Shown here in pieces: positions 18,051-26,882 of a stretch of DNA of 64,000 nt. Origin of the DNA: UBA1672 sp050633645 (GTDB lineage: Bacteria; Pseudomonadota; Alphaproteobacteria; Micavibrionales; Micavibrionaceae); NCBI GenBank assembly GCA_050633645.1, contig JBOEGX010000002.1, forward strand, positions 744,001 through 808,000, in the 5' to 3' direction. The translations under genes and the position numbers were made by a program. A model generated the notes under the pieces. That model worked only from the letters and a program-made list of their open reading frames with translations, was not told the DNA's origin and did not search any database. Positions within the stretch are counted from its first letter, which is position 1. Each line of letters starts with the position of its first letter.

Positions 18051-18497
18051 TTAATCCTGATAAAGGCGCGGCATGAGCCATCGATACTCCTTTGATGCCT
18101 TTTTCTGCCACGGCCATACGCCGTCAATATCTGGCCATATCAGATGTAACATGGTGAAGTCGTCATTATCATAGAACCAAAGAGCATGCGGGCATACGCT
18201 CTCATAATACCCCTTATCCATAACCTTAAATGTAATGAGTGCATCTTCTAAAAACTCATCATAAGTCTTATCCGCCTCAAACGTTTCGCCATCCCGAATG
18301 CGGTATAAATACTCATTGATTAAAAAATGCGCCGTATCTTTATCCATACCTGTGATAGCCACGTCAGGGCATTGAATGGATTTCTTCATGCCAATCGAAT
18401 AGGTGACGGACGGTCGCGTTTCATCGTCCTCATCATGAATAATATGACACCCATTCTTTTCGATGTCTTTATAGGCCTTATCGGCATGTTCATACAT
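18051..18497 (-). CDS. DUF4262 family protein
   Basis: The 148-residue protein resembles DUF4262. The pattern is NGCHIIHDEDDETRPSVTYSIGM at the N-terminus, then CPDVAITGMDKDTAHFLINEY. It ends with ALWFYDNDDFTMLHLIWPD and a WPW run. The family has no established biochemical role that I can name. It is cytosolic by sequence, with no signal peptide or membrane segment. It is ten bases downstream of the phosphatase gene on the same strand and abuts the lytic transglycosylase gene tail to tail. Confidence 0.75.
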   Translation of the reverse strand: MYEHADKAYKDIEKNGCHIIHDEDDETRPSVTYSIGMKKSIQCPDVAITGMDKDTAHFLINEYLYRIRDGETFEADKTYDEFLEDALITFKVMDKGYYESVCPHALWFYDNDDFTMLHLIWPDIDGVWPWQKKASKEYRWLMPRLYQD

Positions 18498-18507
18498 TGG
18501 ACAATTC

Positions 18508-19284
18508 CTAAAATGGTGATTTCTTGATTGTACGGTCTATTCTCGGCCAAAGATCAGGATCACCCAACGCAATAACCTTTCCCGCGGAATTAAGGGTAAG
18601 CTCATCCCCGCGCCAATCCGATATATGCCCGCCTGCGCCTTTGATAACGGGGACAAGCGCTGCAAAATCATAGGGCGATAAATTTTGCTCAAACGCAATA
18701 TCCATATACCCACTGGCGATGAGCCCGTACATATAGCAATCACCACCCCACGCCATGCGCGATTGATTTTGCTCAAACAAGTGATAGGCACGTCCGTATT
18801 CCTCATTTTTATCAAACATCATCGGCGTGGTTGATCCAATGCGTGCATCATGAATATCTTTGCAAGTACGCGTTTTAACGGCCTTCCCGTTCATGGTGGT
18901 GGTGGTGCAATCACCCACCCAACGTTCTTTTAAAATGGGTTGGTCAATAATACCAATTTGTGGAATATCCCCATCACACACGGCAATCAGTGTACCGAAG
19001 GTCGGGCGTCCAATCATAAAACTTTTCGTACCGTCAATCGGGTCAATCACCCATGTGCGACCGCTATCGCCTTGCACAATTCCGTATTCCTCACCCAAAA
19101 TACTATCATCCGGGAACTTCGCCTCAATCATCTCGCGCAAAGCCTTTTCAACCTCACGATCCGCAATAGTCACAGGGCTTTGATCGTCCTTGCTTTCCAC
19201 GTCAAAAGGCTGGCGAAAATATTTTTGGATGATCTCACCGCTTTTATCGGCCAGACTATTGGCAAACGCTATAATTTCTTGCAT
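18508..19284 (-). CDS. hisN: Inositol-monophosphatase-family phosphatase, probably histidinol-phosphatase (HisN type)
   Basis: The 258-residue protein has the metal-binding motifs of the Mg-dependent IMPase superfamily. These are GEEYG near residue 64, WVIDPIDGTKSFMIG near 77-91, and the C-terminal SPYDFAALVPVIKGAGG. The cap sequence with RPTFGTLIAV and the length fit the HisN group. HisN dephosphorylates histidinol phosphate in histidine synthesis in Alphaproteobacteria and Actinobacteria. Inositol monophosphatase or CysQ activity cannot be excluded without alignment. AGAGGT precedes the ATG by a good distance. It is divergent from alaS with 40 bases between. Confidence 0.82.
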   Translation of the reverse strand: MQEIIAFANSLADKSGEIIQKYFRQPFDVESKDDQSPVTIADREVEKALREMIEAKFPDDSILGEEYGIVQGDSGRTWVIDPIDGTKSFMIGRPTFGTLIAVCDGDIPQIGIIDQPILKERWVGDCTTTTMNGKAVKTRTCKDIHDARIGSTTPMMFDKNEEYGRAYHLFEQNQSRMAWGGDCYMYGLIASGYMDIAFEQNLSPYDFAALVPVIKGAGGHISDWRGDELTLNSAGKVIALGDPDLWPRIDRTIKKSPF

Positions 19285-19324
19285 AAATACCTCTTGGAAA
19301 TTTTATTAAGAATAGAGTGAAGCG

Positions 19325-21991
19325 ATGAAGACAGTCAATGACATCCGTAATGAATTTTTAGGATTTTTTGAGAAAAAAGGCCACACTATTGTGCAATCCT
19401 CTTCGCTCGTTCCGCAAAACGACCCGACATTGATGTTCACCAATGCAGGAATGGTGCAGTTCAAAGATGTTTTTACGGGCAAGGAAAAACGCGATTACAG
19501 CCGCGCCACAACGTCGCAGAAATGCGTGCGCGCTGGGGGCAAGCATAATGATTTGGAAAATGTAGGCTATACAGCGCGTCACCATACCTTCTTTGAAATG
19601 CTCGGAAATTTCAGCTTCGGCGATTATTTTAAGGAAGACGCGATCGCTATGGCGTGGGAACTCGTCACTAAAAACTTCGAACTCCCCGCCGAAAAGCTTT
19701 GCGTAACCGTGCATTCAACGGATGAAGAAGCCGCCGAGATTTGGAAAAAGGTTACTGGCTTTGCCGATCATAAAATCATTCGCATCCCGACCGATGATAA
19801 TTTCTGGCGCATGGGCGATACGGGGCCTTGCGGGCCTTGTACAGAGATTTTCTATGACCACGGTGATCATATTTGGGGCGGCCCTCCGGGTTCTCCCGAA
19901 GAAGACGGCGACCGCTTTATCGAAATATGGAATAACGTCTTTATGCAGTATGAGCAAATTGACGTGAATGAAACAGTTGATTTACCTAAGCCTAGCGTCG
20001 ATACAGGAATGGGGTTAGAACGCATGGCGGCGACCTTAATGGGCTCTAACAATAATTATGACATTGATATTATGCGCGAGCTTATCAAGCATTCCGCAGA
20101 CCTTACAGGCGTTGCCCCTGACGGCGACATGGCGGCAAGTCATAAGGTTATCGCTGACCACATCCGCGCGGCCAGCTTTTTAATGGCCGATGGCGTAATG
20201 CCTTCGAACGAGGGGCGCGGCTATGTCCTGCGCCGTATCATGCGCCGCGGTATGCGTCACGCGCATCTATTGGGCGCACAAGATCCATTGATGTTTAAAT
20301 TATTCCCAACGCTTCTGGGCAAAATGGGCGAAGCCTATCCGGAGCTTAAACGCGCCGAAAGCTTGATTACACAGACTTTGGAAAACGAAGAAAAACGTTT
20401 CAAGGTCACACTTGATCGCGGCCTTAAAATGCTGGACGAAGAAACCGAAAACGTGGCGAGCGGTGCAAAATTCCCTGGTGACGTGGCGTTTAAACTTTAT
20501 GATACATTCGGCTTTCCCCTTGATCTAACCCAAGATGCCTTGCGCGCGAAAAATATTGAGGTTGATACAGCCGCTTTTGATGGTTGTATGGCAGAGCAAA
20601 AAGCTAAAGCCCGCGCAGCGTGGAGTGGTGCAGGCGGCGCAGCAAATGAAAAAATCTGGTTTGATATTCTGGATGAAGTAGGCGCGACAGAGTTTCTAGG
20701 GTACGATAAAGAGCAAGCCGAGGGCAAAGTTTTGGCTATCGTTAAAGATGGCGCGCGTGTTGAAGCGTTATCCGAAGGCGAGGAGGGCATTATCATTACA
20801 AACCAATCTCCATTCTACGCCGAAAGCGGTGGTCAGGTTGGTGATAAAGGCGTTTTTACAAATGATAATGCTAAGCTATCGGTAAGCGATACTAAAAAGC
20901 AGGTGGCGGCTTTATGGTTGCATATTGTTAAAGCTGAAAAAGGCGCTGTTAAAATTGGTGATGCAGTTCAAATGAAAGTCGACACAACCCGCCGCGCCGC
21001 CATAAAATCCAACCATTCTGTGACGCATTTAATGCACGAAGCTTTGCGCCAAGTTCTGGGCGATCACGTATCACAGAAGGGATCACTTCAGGATGCGGAT
21101 CGTACACGCTTTGATATATCGCAGCCCGTTGGCATGACCGCCGATCAAATCGCGGAAGTTGAAACCATCGTCAATGAACAAATTACCGCCAATACGGATG
21201 TAACAACCCGCATTATGGCGCTGGACGATGCACGCGAAGCGGGGGCGATGGCTCTGTTCGGTGAGAAATACGATGACGAAGTGCGCGTGGTTTCTATGGG
21301 CACAGACAATTTCTCAATCGAGCTTTGCGGCGGTACACATGTGAAGAAAACAGGTGAAATTGGCAAGTTTAAAATAATATCCGAAGGCGCATTATCATCC
21401 GGTATTCGCCGCATAGAGGCCGTCACAGGCGCACGCGTTGATGCCTATCTCGCCGAGCAGAAAAACAAGGTACAAGCCGAAATCGAAAGACTTCAAGGTG
21501 AAAATAAAAAACTCCGCGATGAGTTGGCATCTGTTGGTGGTGAAACACAAGCCGATGTTAAAATCACCGCAGATGATTTAATCGCCGATAATAAAGCATT
21601 ACAGAAAAAAATATCCGAAGCCCGCCGCGCACAAGGTGCACAAACTTCCGATGATGATATCAAGGACATCGGCGGTGTGAAATTCGTGAATAAAGTTCTG
21701 GCTGGTTTCCCGCCCAAAGACCTGAAACCCATGGCGGATGATTTGAAATCTCAAATCGGCTCCGGTGTGGTTGTTCTCATCGCAACGGAAGAGGGCAAAG
21801 CCTCCATCGTGGTCGGCGTCACCGAAGACCTCACAGGAAAAATCAGCGCAGTTGATTTGGTGCGTATCGGCTCGGCGGCGCTGGGCGGTAAAGGTGGCGG
21901 CGGTCGTCCTGATATGGCACAGGCCGGTGGCTCTAACCCCGATGCGGCAAATGATGCGGTCACAGCAATAGAACAAAACTTAACGGGTTAA
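19325..21991 (+). CDS. alaS: Alanyl-tRNA synthetase
   Basis: The 888-residue class II synthetase charges tRNA-Ala. The catalytic core starts at the N-terminus with RNEFLGFFEKKGHTIV and FTNAGMVQFKDVF, followed by RHHTFFEMLGNFSFGDYF. The editing domain has the zinc motif HSVTHLMHEAL near 560, with CGGTHV near 668. A coiled coil with IERLQGENKKLRDEL leads to the C-terminal glycine-rich domain (GKGGGGRPDMAQAGG). All domains are present and the length is normal. The stop is one base from the stop of the convergent M48 gene. Confidence 0.97.
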   Translation: MKTVNDIRNEFLGFFEKKGHTIVQSSSLVPQNDPTLMFTNAGMVQFKDVFTGKEKRDYSRATTSQKCVRAGGKHNDLENVGYTARHHTFFEMLGNFSFGDYFKEDAIAMAWELVTKNFELPAEKLCVTVHSTDEEAAEIWKKVTGFADHKIIRIPTDDNFWRMGDTGPCGPCTEIFYDHGDHIWGGPPGSPEEDGDRFIEIWNNVFMQYEQIDVNETVDLPKPSVDTGMGLERMAATLMGSNNNYDIDIMRELIKHSADLTGVAPDGDMAASHKVIADHIRAASFLMADGVMPSNEGRGYVLRRIMRRGMRHAHLLGAQDPLMFKLFPTLLGKMGEAYPELKRAESLITQTLENEEKRFKVTLDRGLKMLDEETENVASGAKFPGDVAFKLYDTFGFPLDLTQDALRAKNIEVDTAAFDGCMAEQKAKARAAWSGAGGAANEKIWFDILDEVGATEFLGYDKEQAEGKVLAIVKDGARVEALSEGEEGIIITNQSPFYAESGGQVGDKGVFTNDNAKLSVSDTKKQVAALWLHIVKAEKGAVKIGDAVQMKVDTTRRAAIKSNHSVTHLMHEALRQVLGDHVSQKGSLQDADRTRFDISQPVGMTADQIAEVETIVNEQITANTDVTTRIMALDDAREAGAMALFGEKYDDEVRVVSMGTDNFSIELCGGTHVKKTGEIGKFKIISEGALSSGIRRIEAVTGARVDAYLAEQKNKVQAEIERLQGENKKLRDELASVGGETQADVKITADDLIADNKALQKKISEARRAQGAQTSDDDIKDIGGVKFVNKVLAGFPPKDLKPMADDLKSQIGSGVVVLIATEEGKASIVVGVTEDLTGKISAVDLVRIGSAALGGKGGGGRPDMAQAGGSNPDAANDAVTAIEQNLTG

Positions 21992-21992
21992 G

Positions 21993-23168
21993 CTAAAGTT
22001 TAAATTTTTTCGTTTCGCTGCAAATATCTTTCAGACTTTGCCATTCTTCATCATTGAGGACAGGAGCGAAAGATGCATCATTTTCCAGTGACCTTAGCTT
22101 CTCGATACGCTTATCCGTATTCGGGTGTGTAGATAAATATTCCCAAAAAGGCTGGTTGAAAAAATCCATAGAAGGCAGCTCTATTTTGTCTTCCTCTTTT
22201 TCAATTTCCTCATTTATACTTTCTTCAATCTCGGTGTAAAAATCACCTTCCCATTTTTGAATACTTTCAAAGAAATGCCGCATACCTTTCGGGTTGATGC
22301 CGGCCTCAATCATAATGGCGCGCCCGTATAAATCGGCTTCACTTTCATCCTCGCGACTGTAATTCATTTGGCTGAAAAAACTCGCCGCACCCTCAATAGA
22401 TGTTCCGCCAACCATCATAGACAGGACAAAACGCATCCCTAAATCTCGCATAATGCCCTTGGTCGTATGATATAAATCAACATGTGCGATTTCATGAGCC
22501 AACACACCAAACACTTCTTCGGGGGTTTCTGCGCGCTCAATCACTTCACTAAATACGATCAAATACCCACCGGGCGCAGCAAAGGCATTAGGCATGAAGT
22601 CATTTTCAACCACATAAATTTCATAGCTTATGTCACGTGATGCTTGCGCCGTCATGGTGTTGAACACCTTCTGCATGGCTTGTGTGCCTGCGGGCGCGGT
22701 ACAAAGATCATAGTTCTTGGTCATGGAATTGGCAACCTGTTGCCCTATGGAGCGTTCCACCTCCGCAGGAATTAGATAGGCCGTGCGCTCAATAATTCGT
22801 GGGAATAGCAGAAAAAGGAAATATAATGATAAAATCGACACAAAGGCATATATAAAAAACGATGACCAATTTGTGGGCAGGGTAATGACCTTCTTCGATG
22901 ATTTCGGTAACCGGATATATAACGTTTTCCACTCTTTTTCATTATCAATATAAAGCCGCGCATCTTGATTTTCTGTATATCCGAAAATTCCGGGAACCGG
23001 CGGAGCAGGGTGGTCAATGACCGTAACGGCGCTACCATTCCATGTTTCAAGCAAGGCCCCCCCCTCCATTAACTGAAGGGTAGTGCCTGTTAGAATAAGA
23101 GAAACATCATGCGGAGTCCCAGTTTTTCCATCGTAATATTTCGCGCTTTTCGATAGGTAAAACGACAT
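21993..23168 (-). CDS. M48 family metallopeptidase, membrane-anchored
   Basis: The 391-residue protein has a zinc protease motif HEIAH at 225-229 and the third ligand E277 in DESEADLYG, the M48 pattern. A single membrane segment lies at about 103-123. Before it is an N-terminal domain of about 100 residues that binds no obvious ligand. The catalytic domain follows. M48 proteins act in membrane or periplasmic protein quality control. It starts nine bases after the DUF898 gene on the same strand. The M48-DUF898 pairing is a recurrent one, so the two products probably work together. It ends tail to tail with alaS. Confidence 0.88.
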   Translation of the reverse strand: MSFYLSKSAKYYDGKTGTPHDVSLILTGTTLQLMEGGALLETWNGSAVTVIDHPAPPVPGIFGYTENQDARLYIDNEKEWKTLYIRLPKSSKKVITLPTNWSSFFIYAFVSILSLYFLFLLFPRIIERTAYLIPAEVERSIGQQVANSMTKNYDLCTAPAGTQAMQKVFNTMTAQASRDISYEIYVVENDFMPNAFAAPGGYLIVFSEVIERAETPEEVFGVLAHEIAHVDLYHTTKGIMRDLGMRFVLSMMVGGTSIEGAASFFSQMNYSREDESEADLYGRAIMIEAGINPKGMRHFFESIQKWEGDFYTEIEESINEEIEKEEDKIELPSMDFFNQPFWEYLSTHPNTDKRIEKLRSLENDASFAPVLNDEEWQSLKDICSETKKFKL

Positions 23169-23177
23169 TATATGAGC

Positions 23178-24380
23178 CTAGAAGAATCCAGCATCAATAT
23201 CCAAAGCATCCTCAAGACCTTCACCAGATTTTATGCCCTCGTCTTTGCTTTGCATAACTTGTGATGTGTCAAGATCACCGCCGATTATGGTGTTTCCTGC
23301 CATGAATTTTGCTTTGCGCTGAATGACGACGGGCGTTGCAAGGCCAAGAGTAAATAAAAGCCACACCACATTCCCTAATTGATGTTTGAGTAATGACCAT
23401 GTCGTAACTTTTGATTTAAATCGTAAGTCACCAACAACAAGGCCGCGCATCTGCTCTCGCATTAATGCGGCTTTATACATGCTGTGCGATACAGGCAGGA
23501 GAAGGATAAATAGAATTATACCAAGTAAATATGACAGGCTTGCCAAAATTGAAGGGAGCAAAGAAACAGATTGATTAACCTCACCAGAAATTTCTCCAAA
23601 AGTCTTTGCATCATTTGATGAAAAATCAATAGGGTGTGGCGGTGTTACAACCGAATTCATCGATTCAATGACAATAGGTATAGCAAAGAGAATTCCTGGA
23701 ATCATCAATACGCCGATCATCATGAATATTGACTTGATGAATGCACCATATATTCTCTTCACATCCCCTTTATATTCCGCCTGAATATTCCCGAAATATA
23801 AATTTTCGAACATATATTTAGTTTTTGCGATATCGGAATGAGGAATAGCAAAACCTATGGTAACAATATTTATTAAAAATCTGACAGCCGCGATATTGGC
23901 ATATTTAAATGCCGAACCGCCCAGACGCCCCCGAATGCCGCGCCATCTTGTGCGGCTTAATCTGTATCGCAAAGCGCTGTATACCGCGACACCAAATAGA
24001 TAAAGTATAGGAAGATATAAAAGCGTAATTGCGGGGTATTGCTCCCCCCAAATGGCAATAGGCCCGAATAAAACAACCAGTATCGGCAAGACCTTCAAGA
24101 ACCCCTTAAACAGCTCACCGCCCGTGCCCGTATATTCAAAACGATCACCACCAAGTGAAAATGAACCATAAATATATTTACGAAGTTTCGTCTTCCCCCA
24201 GAAAGAATAAATACCAAGTGTTATTATTTTCATAAAGAAATTCATAAGCCAAATTCGGTAAACCTTACCAGTCATCCCCTCATATTGAAGGGGATTAATT
24301 TTCATCTTCTTCTGTGGGTTTGTTTCTTTTGTCGTACTCTGTGCCAGATTATTATCTTCGATCGCGGTATCAGTGGCCAT
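23178..24380 (-). CDS. DUF898 (YjgN-like) multi-pass membrane protein
   Basis: The 400-residue protein matches the YjgN/DUF898 family. The hallmark runs are YRIWLMNFFMKIITLGIYSFWGKTKLRKYIY and FEYTGTGGELFKGF. The paired repeat appears as RYRLSRTRWRGIRGRLGGSAFKYA, and again as GNVVWLLFTLGLATP in the second half. About six hydrophobic segments alternate with amphipathic ones. The function of DUF898 is unknown. It lies directly upstream of the M48 protease gene in the same transcript. The N-terminal 30 residues are polar and the C-terminal 40 acidic. A purine-rich AAAGAAG stretch precedes the ATG. Confidence 0.85.
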   Translation of the reverse strand: MATDTAIEDNNLAQSTTKETNPQKKMKINPLQYEGMTGKVYRIWLMNFFMKIITLGIYSFWGKTKLRKYIYGSFSLGGDRFEYTGTGGELFKGFLKVLPILVVLFGPIAIWGEQYPAITLLYLPILYLFGVAVYSALRYRLSRTRWRGIRGRLGGSAFKYANIAAVRFLINIVTIGFAIPHSDIAKTKYMFENLYFGNIQAEYKGDVKRIYGAFIKSIFMMIGVLMIPGILFAIPIVIESMNSVVTPPHPIDFSSNDAKTFGEISGEVNQSVSLLPSILASLSYLLGIILFILLLPVSHSMYKAALMREQMRGLVVGDLRFKSKVTTWSLLKHQLGNVVWLLFTLGLATPVVIQRKAKFMAGNTIIGGDLDTSQVMQSKDEGIKSGEGLEDALDIDAGFF

Positions 24381-24502
24381 TTTTCTTCTTTCAGATCCTA
24401 GTTATTTTGACGAAAACGCAGTGTTGTACATAATTTAATGAGTGTCAAATTTTTCGTAATCATGCGTTGTGATTGCAATTAAGGAAGATAGTGATATCTG
24501 GG

Positions 24503-25288
24503 CTAGTCTAAGTGTGGACTAAGAATATTGTTATTGTCTAACACATTAGGCGCATATGTTATTTGGGGAACATCATCCTCAGGCAGGAAGATGTCGCAAC
24601 CCTCAAGCTTTGGAAGATCACCGATAAAGCTTTTCATATCGTATTCATATGCAGATCTTATATGCATTTCACGCATTTGTAGTACGGTTTTTAGGGTATG
24701 CTCGTTCCATTCATAAAGTGGAGTTTGATTAGCCATATAGTTTTCTATTTGTTTTCGAATAGGTTCGTACATATCATGTGTCAGGGGGTAGACGTAATGC
24801 TGCATCGGTTTTGAAGTGATTTGTATTTCAAAACGGCTGTATTTTTGCTGATCTGCTTCGCTTCTGGGCTCAAACTTCAATAAATAGCACATATAGCCCC
24901 ATTTTTTAGGGTTCTGAATATGGTCTTTGGCCTCGATAAGTCTAAATTTGGTGTCTTCTAATGCTTTTTCAAAGGCGCTCATCCCTTTGTTATTGGGCAA
25001 TATCAGCTTTTGAATTTTAGGAATTTGTTTCCCCGCACAATCAAATAATCCCATAAAGCGCGTAGGATCGTTTATCTTGCTTATGTCACCATTATAATCA
25101 TTTAATGCTTTTTCGATGGTACGTTCGCGTGTTTTGGTTTCTCCGATAAGAAAGCTATTGGGATCCAAATAATTAATATCAGTCATATCACAAAGAATCC
25201 GCCCAATTTGCGATGCTTTGGTTCTTGTGTATTGCGCGCGATCTAAAAGGCGATCAATACCTTTTTCAAACTCTTTGGTTAGTACCAT
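24503..25288 (-). CDS. Divergent RelA/SpoT-like protein (last gene of four-gene cassette)
   Basis: By eye the 261-residue protein carries a degenerate RelA/SpoT synthetase pattern. The elements are TKTRERTIEKALNDYNGD at about 51-68, then INDPTR at 72-77 in place of the usual IxDLxGxR. GYMCYLLKF follows at 131-139, then FEIQIT at 153-158 with the Glu of the EIQIRT motif, and HDMYEPIR at 171-178. Family members transfer pyrophosphate to GTP, GDP or tRNA, but activity here is unproven. There is no hydrolase, TGS or ACT domain. It lies 15 bases after the 76-residue gene and is the last of four minus-strand genes. The first gene of the cassette encodes a second protein of the same kind. Confidence 0.6.
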   Translation of the reverse strand: MVLTKEFEKGIDRLLDRAQYTRTKASQIGRILCDMTDINYLDPNSFLIGETKTRERTIEKALNDYNGDISKINDPTRFMGLFDCAGKQIPKIQKLILPNNKGMSAFEKALEDTKFRLIEAKDHIQNPKKWGYMCYLLKFEPRSEADQQKYSRFEIQITSKPMQHYVYPLTHDMYEPIRKQIENYMANQTPLYEWNEHTLKTVLQMREMHIRSAYEYDMKSFIGDLPKLEGCDIFLPEDDVPQITYAPNVLDNNNILSPHLD

Positions 25289-25303
25289 AATATAGAAACC
25301 ACC

Positions 25304-25534
25304 CTAAATCGGCTTTAATCCCTTTGCCAAACAGGCATTCTCAAATTCTGATTTATCTATTTTTTTAATATTACGATCATCTGTGATCATTTTAATAACT
25401 TCAAGATCGGCAATAAACTGGCCATCTGCCGCGCTATATATTTCGGCGCGCATCGGAATTTCAAATTGATTGCATGTTACCTTTATGGGGCGATCACCCA
25501 AAATATAATAATTACATACATTGTTGCTAGTCAT
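25304..25534 (-). CDS. Small protein of unknown function (cassette gene 3)
   Basis: The 76-residue protein has no family I recognise. It is soluble by sequence, with a predicted beta-rich core (YYILGDRPIKVTCNQFEIPM, then AEIYSAADGQFIADLEVIKM) and a short helical end. Two cysteines are present in the first twenty residues and one near the C-terminus. Its ATG overlaps the end of the preceding 111-residue gene by eight bases, which implies coupled translation. Placement between two RelA/SpoT-like genes suggests a partner, regulator or antidote role, but this is only inference from context. Confidence 0.65.
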   Translation of the reverse strand: MTSNNVCNYYILGDRPIKVTCNQFEIPMRAEIYSAADGQFIADLEVIKMITDDRNIKKIDKSEFENACLAKGLKPI

Positions 25535-25862
25535 TGGTATTGCCTATATTAGGATCAAAATCAATAGAAGAGATCGGTGTGTAAAATGCCTGTCTTGCCG
25601 CATTCAGGCAGTCTTGTTTATTCGCAAGTTTTTTAAAATGAGAAGATGTAATCATTCCCAAATTCTTACCATCGCCTTGCTCCCAATCATCATCTTTATT
25701 GTTATACACCTCCACTGCAATGGGGGGCGATTGAACCAGCGTATCACTTGCCACATTCTTTACACGCAAAAAAACAGGAGTGTCTTCTTGTGTGTAAACA
25801 CCATAGCTCCAATCATCTTTATTCTGATTAAAGACTTTTTCTAAAAGATTATCATCGCTCAT
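25527..25862 (-). CDS. Small protein of unknown function (cassette gene 2)
   Basis: The 111-residue acidic protein is unrecognised. It begins MSDDNLLEKVFNQNKDDW, has a middle part that looks beta-rich (GVYTQEDTPVFLRVKNV, then PIAVEVYNNKDDDWEQGDG) and a helical stretch with LANKQDCLNAARQAF. It has no signal peptide or membrane segment. AAGGATG precedes its ATG at good spacing. It starts 11 bases after the first RelA/SpoT-like gene and overlaps the next gene by eight bases, so all four genes form one tight transcription unit. Confidence 0.7.
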   Translation of the reverse strand: MSDDNLLEKVFNQNKDDWSYGVYTQEDTPVFLRVKNVASDTLVQSPPIAVEVYNNKDDDWEQGDGKNLGMITSSHFKKLANKQDCLNAARQAFYTPISSIDFDPNIGNTND

Positions 25863-25873
25863 ACTAACATCCT

Positions 25874-26689
25874 TTATAATTCAAGACCTTCTAGGGTCAC
25901 ATATGGAGAGAGCGCATCTTGTCGCTCTTCTGAAAATCCGTATTTATCTTTATCTCTCAAGGCATAATCAAAACCATCTTTATGCGCCATTTTTGAATTG
26001 AAGTACTGACAAACGGCGTAGTTTCGCGCAACACTTTCTTGTTCTTCCTCCGTTAATTCTGCGCGGCCTTCTTGTTTGGCTTTTGTGAAAATATCTTCTG
26101 CCGCCCTTTTATAGGGGTGCGTTAAATCATAGACAGCCTCGATGCCTGAAGAAACAATTTGAAGCTCTACAATATGCGGTTCTCCCAATTCTGTTGGGAT
26201 AGCAAGCTTATATTGTTTGCATCTGTAATGAGTATAATCAATCGGTGTTTCAAAGTGATCGCTTGAATCTACAACGAAAATCCCTGTTCCTTTTAAAAGC
26301 TCAGAATCTGGATCAGAGAGCAAGGTGTCTAATTGCACAAGCTCTCCCCCTGTATCAACGGTAATCATACCGCGCACGATATCGTTAATAAAACGACCTT
26401 CTCCATCATATTTAGTAAGAATTTTATCTTTCGCGTGATCTCTGTCTTTGACGTTGCCTATTTTAACTTGTTGAATATCTGTAAGATCCAAAGTTTTTTC
26501 TAAGATTGAACGCCTTAAAATTTCCGTGGTTTTTTCTGCAGTTTGATAAAGTTGATCAAGGGTGAGAGCCTGTTGCGGAACACCTTTTTGCGCGTTAAAT
26601 GTGCCTGTGATTTGCCCAACCGTAAATACGTCAAGAACGGATTCTGACTCTGTCGCCTTTAATATGTGTGGGCTTTGATCAATGCTCAC
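25874..26689 (-). CDS. Divergent RelA/SpoT-like protein (first gene of four-gene cassette)
   Basis: The 271-residue protein resembles stand-alone RelA/SpoT nucleotidyltransferase domains. The run KDRDHAKDKILTKYDGEGRF (81-100) is followed by INDIVRGMITVDT at 101-113, close to the family pattern IxDIVRxxIxxD. DYTHYRCKQYKLAI (151-164) takes the place of GYRSxH, and HIVELQI at 172-178 holds the conserved Glu and Gln. The canonical synthetase histidine and tyrosine spacing is altered, so product and activity are unknown. No HD hydrolase domain is present. The start is GTG at 26689: a stop lies in frame just upstream and GGTGA precedes it by six bases. It is divergent from ndk. Confidence 0.65.
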   Translation of the reverse strand: MSIDQSPHILKATESESVLDVFTVGQITGTFNAQKGVPQQALTLDQLYQTAEKTTEILRRSILEKTLDLTDIQQVKIGNVKDRDHAKDKILTKYDGEGRFINDIVRGMITVDTGGELVQLDTLLSDPDSELLKGTGIFVVDSSDHFETPIDYTHYRCKQYKLAIPTELGEPHIVELQIVSSGIEAVYDLTHPYKRAAEDIFTKAKQEGRAELTEEEQESVARNYAVCQYFNSKMAHKDGFDYALRDKDKYGFSEERQDALSPYVTLEGLEL

Positions 26690-26814
26690 CCTATTTCACC
26701 CTAATATCATTTTTTATGCATCATAAACTGGTTTTTATAAATATTCAACTAATATGCAAAATTTAAGCCTTAGGCATGTAATTTAATCATGTTGAATTTT
26801 CGTTTATTTCCCTC

Positions 26815-26843
26815 TTGCATCCATCACGTGCCCCCGATATATA
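26815..26843 (+). promoter_or_regulatory. Sigma-70-type promoter of ndk
   Basis: TTGCAT at 26815-26820 and TATATA at 26838-26843 are separated by 17 bases, the ideal spacing. The expected start of transcription lies about 30 bases before the ndk ATG. The rest of the 26690-26882 gap is AT-rich and must also hold the divergent promoter of the RelA/SpoT-like cassette, which I could not pinpoint. Confidence 0.6.
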
Positions 26844-26882
26844 GAAGACACAGAAATTAAAGGGTAATAAGGAATTATAATA

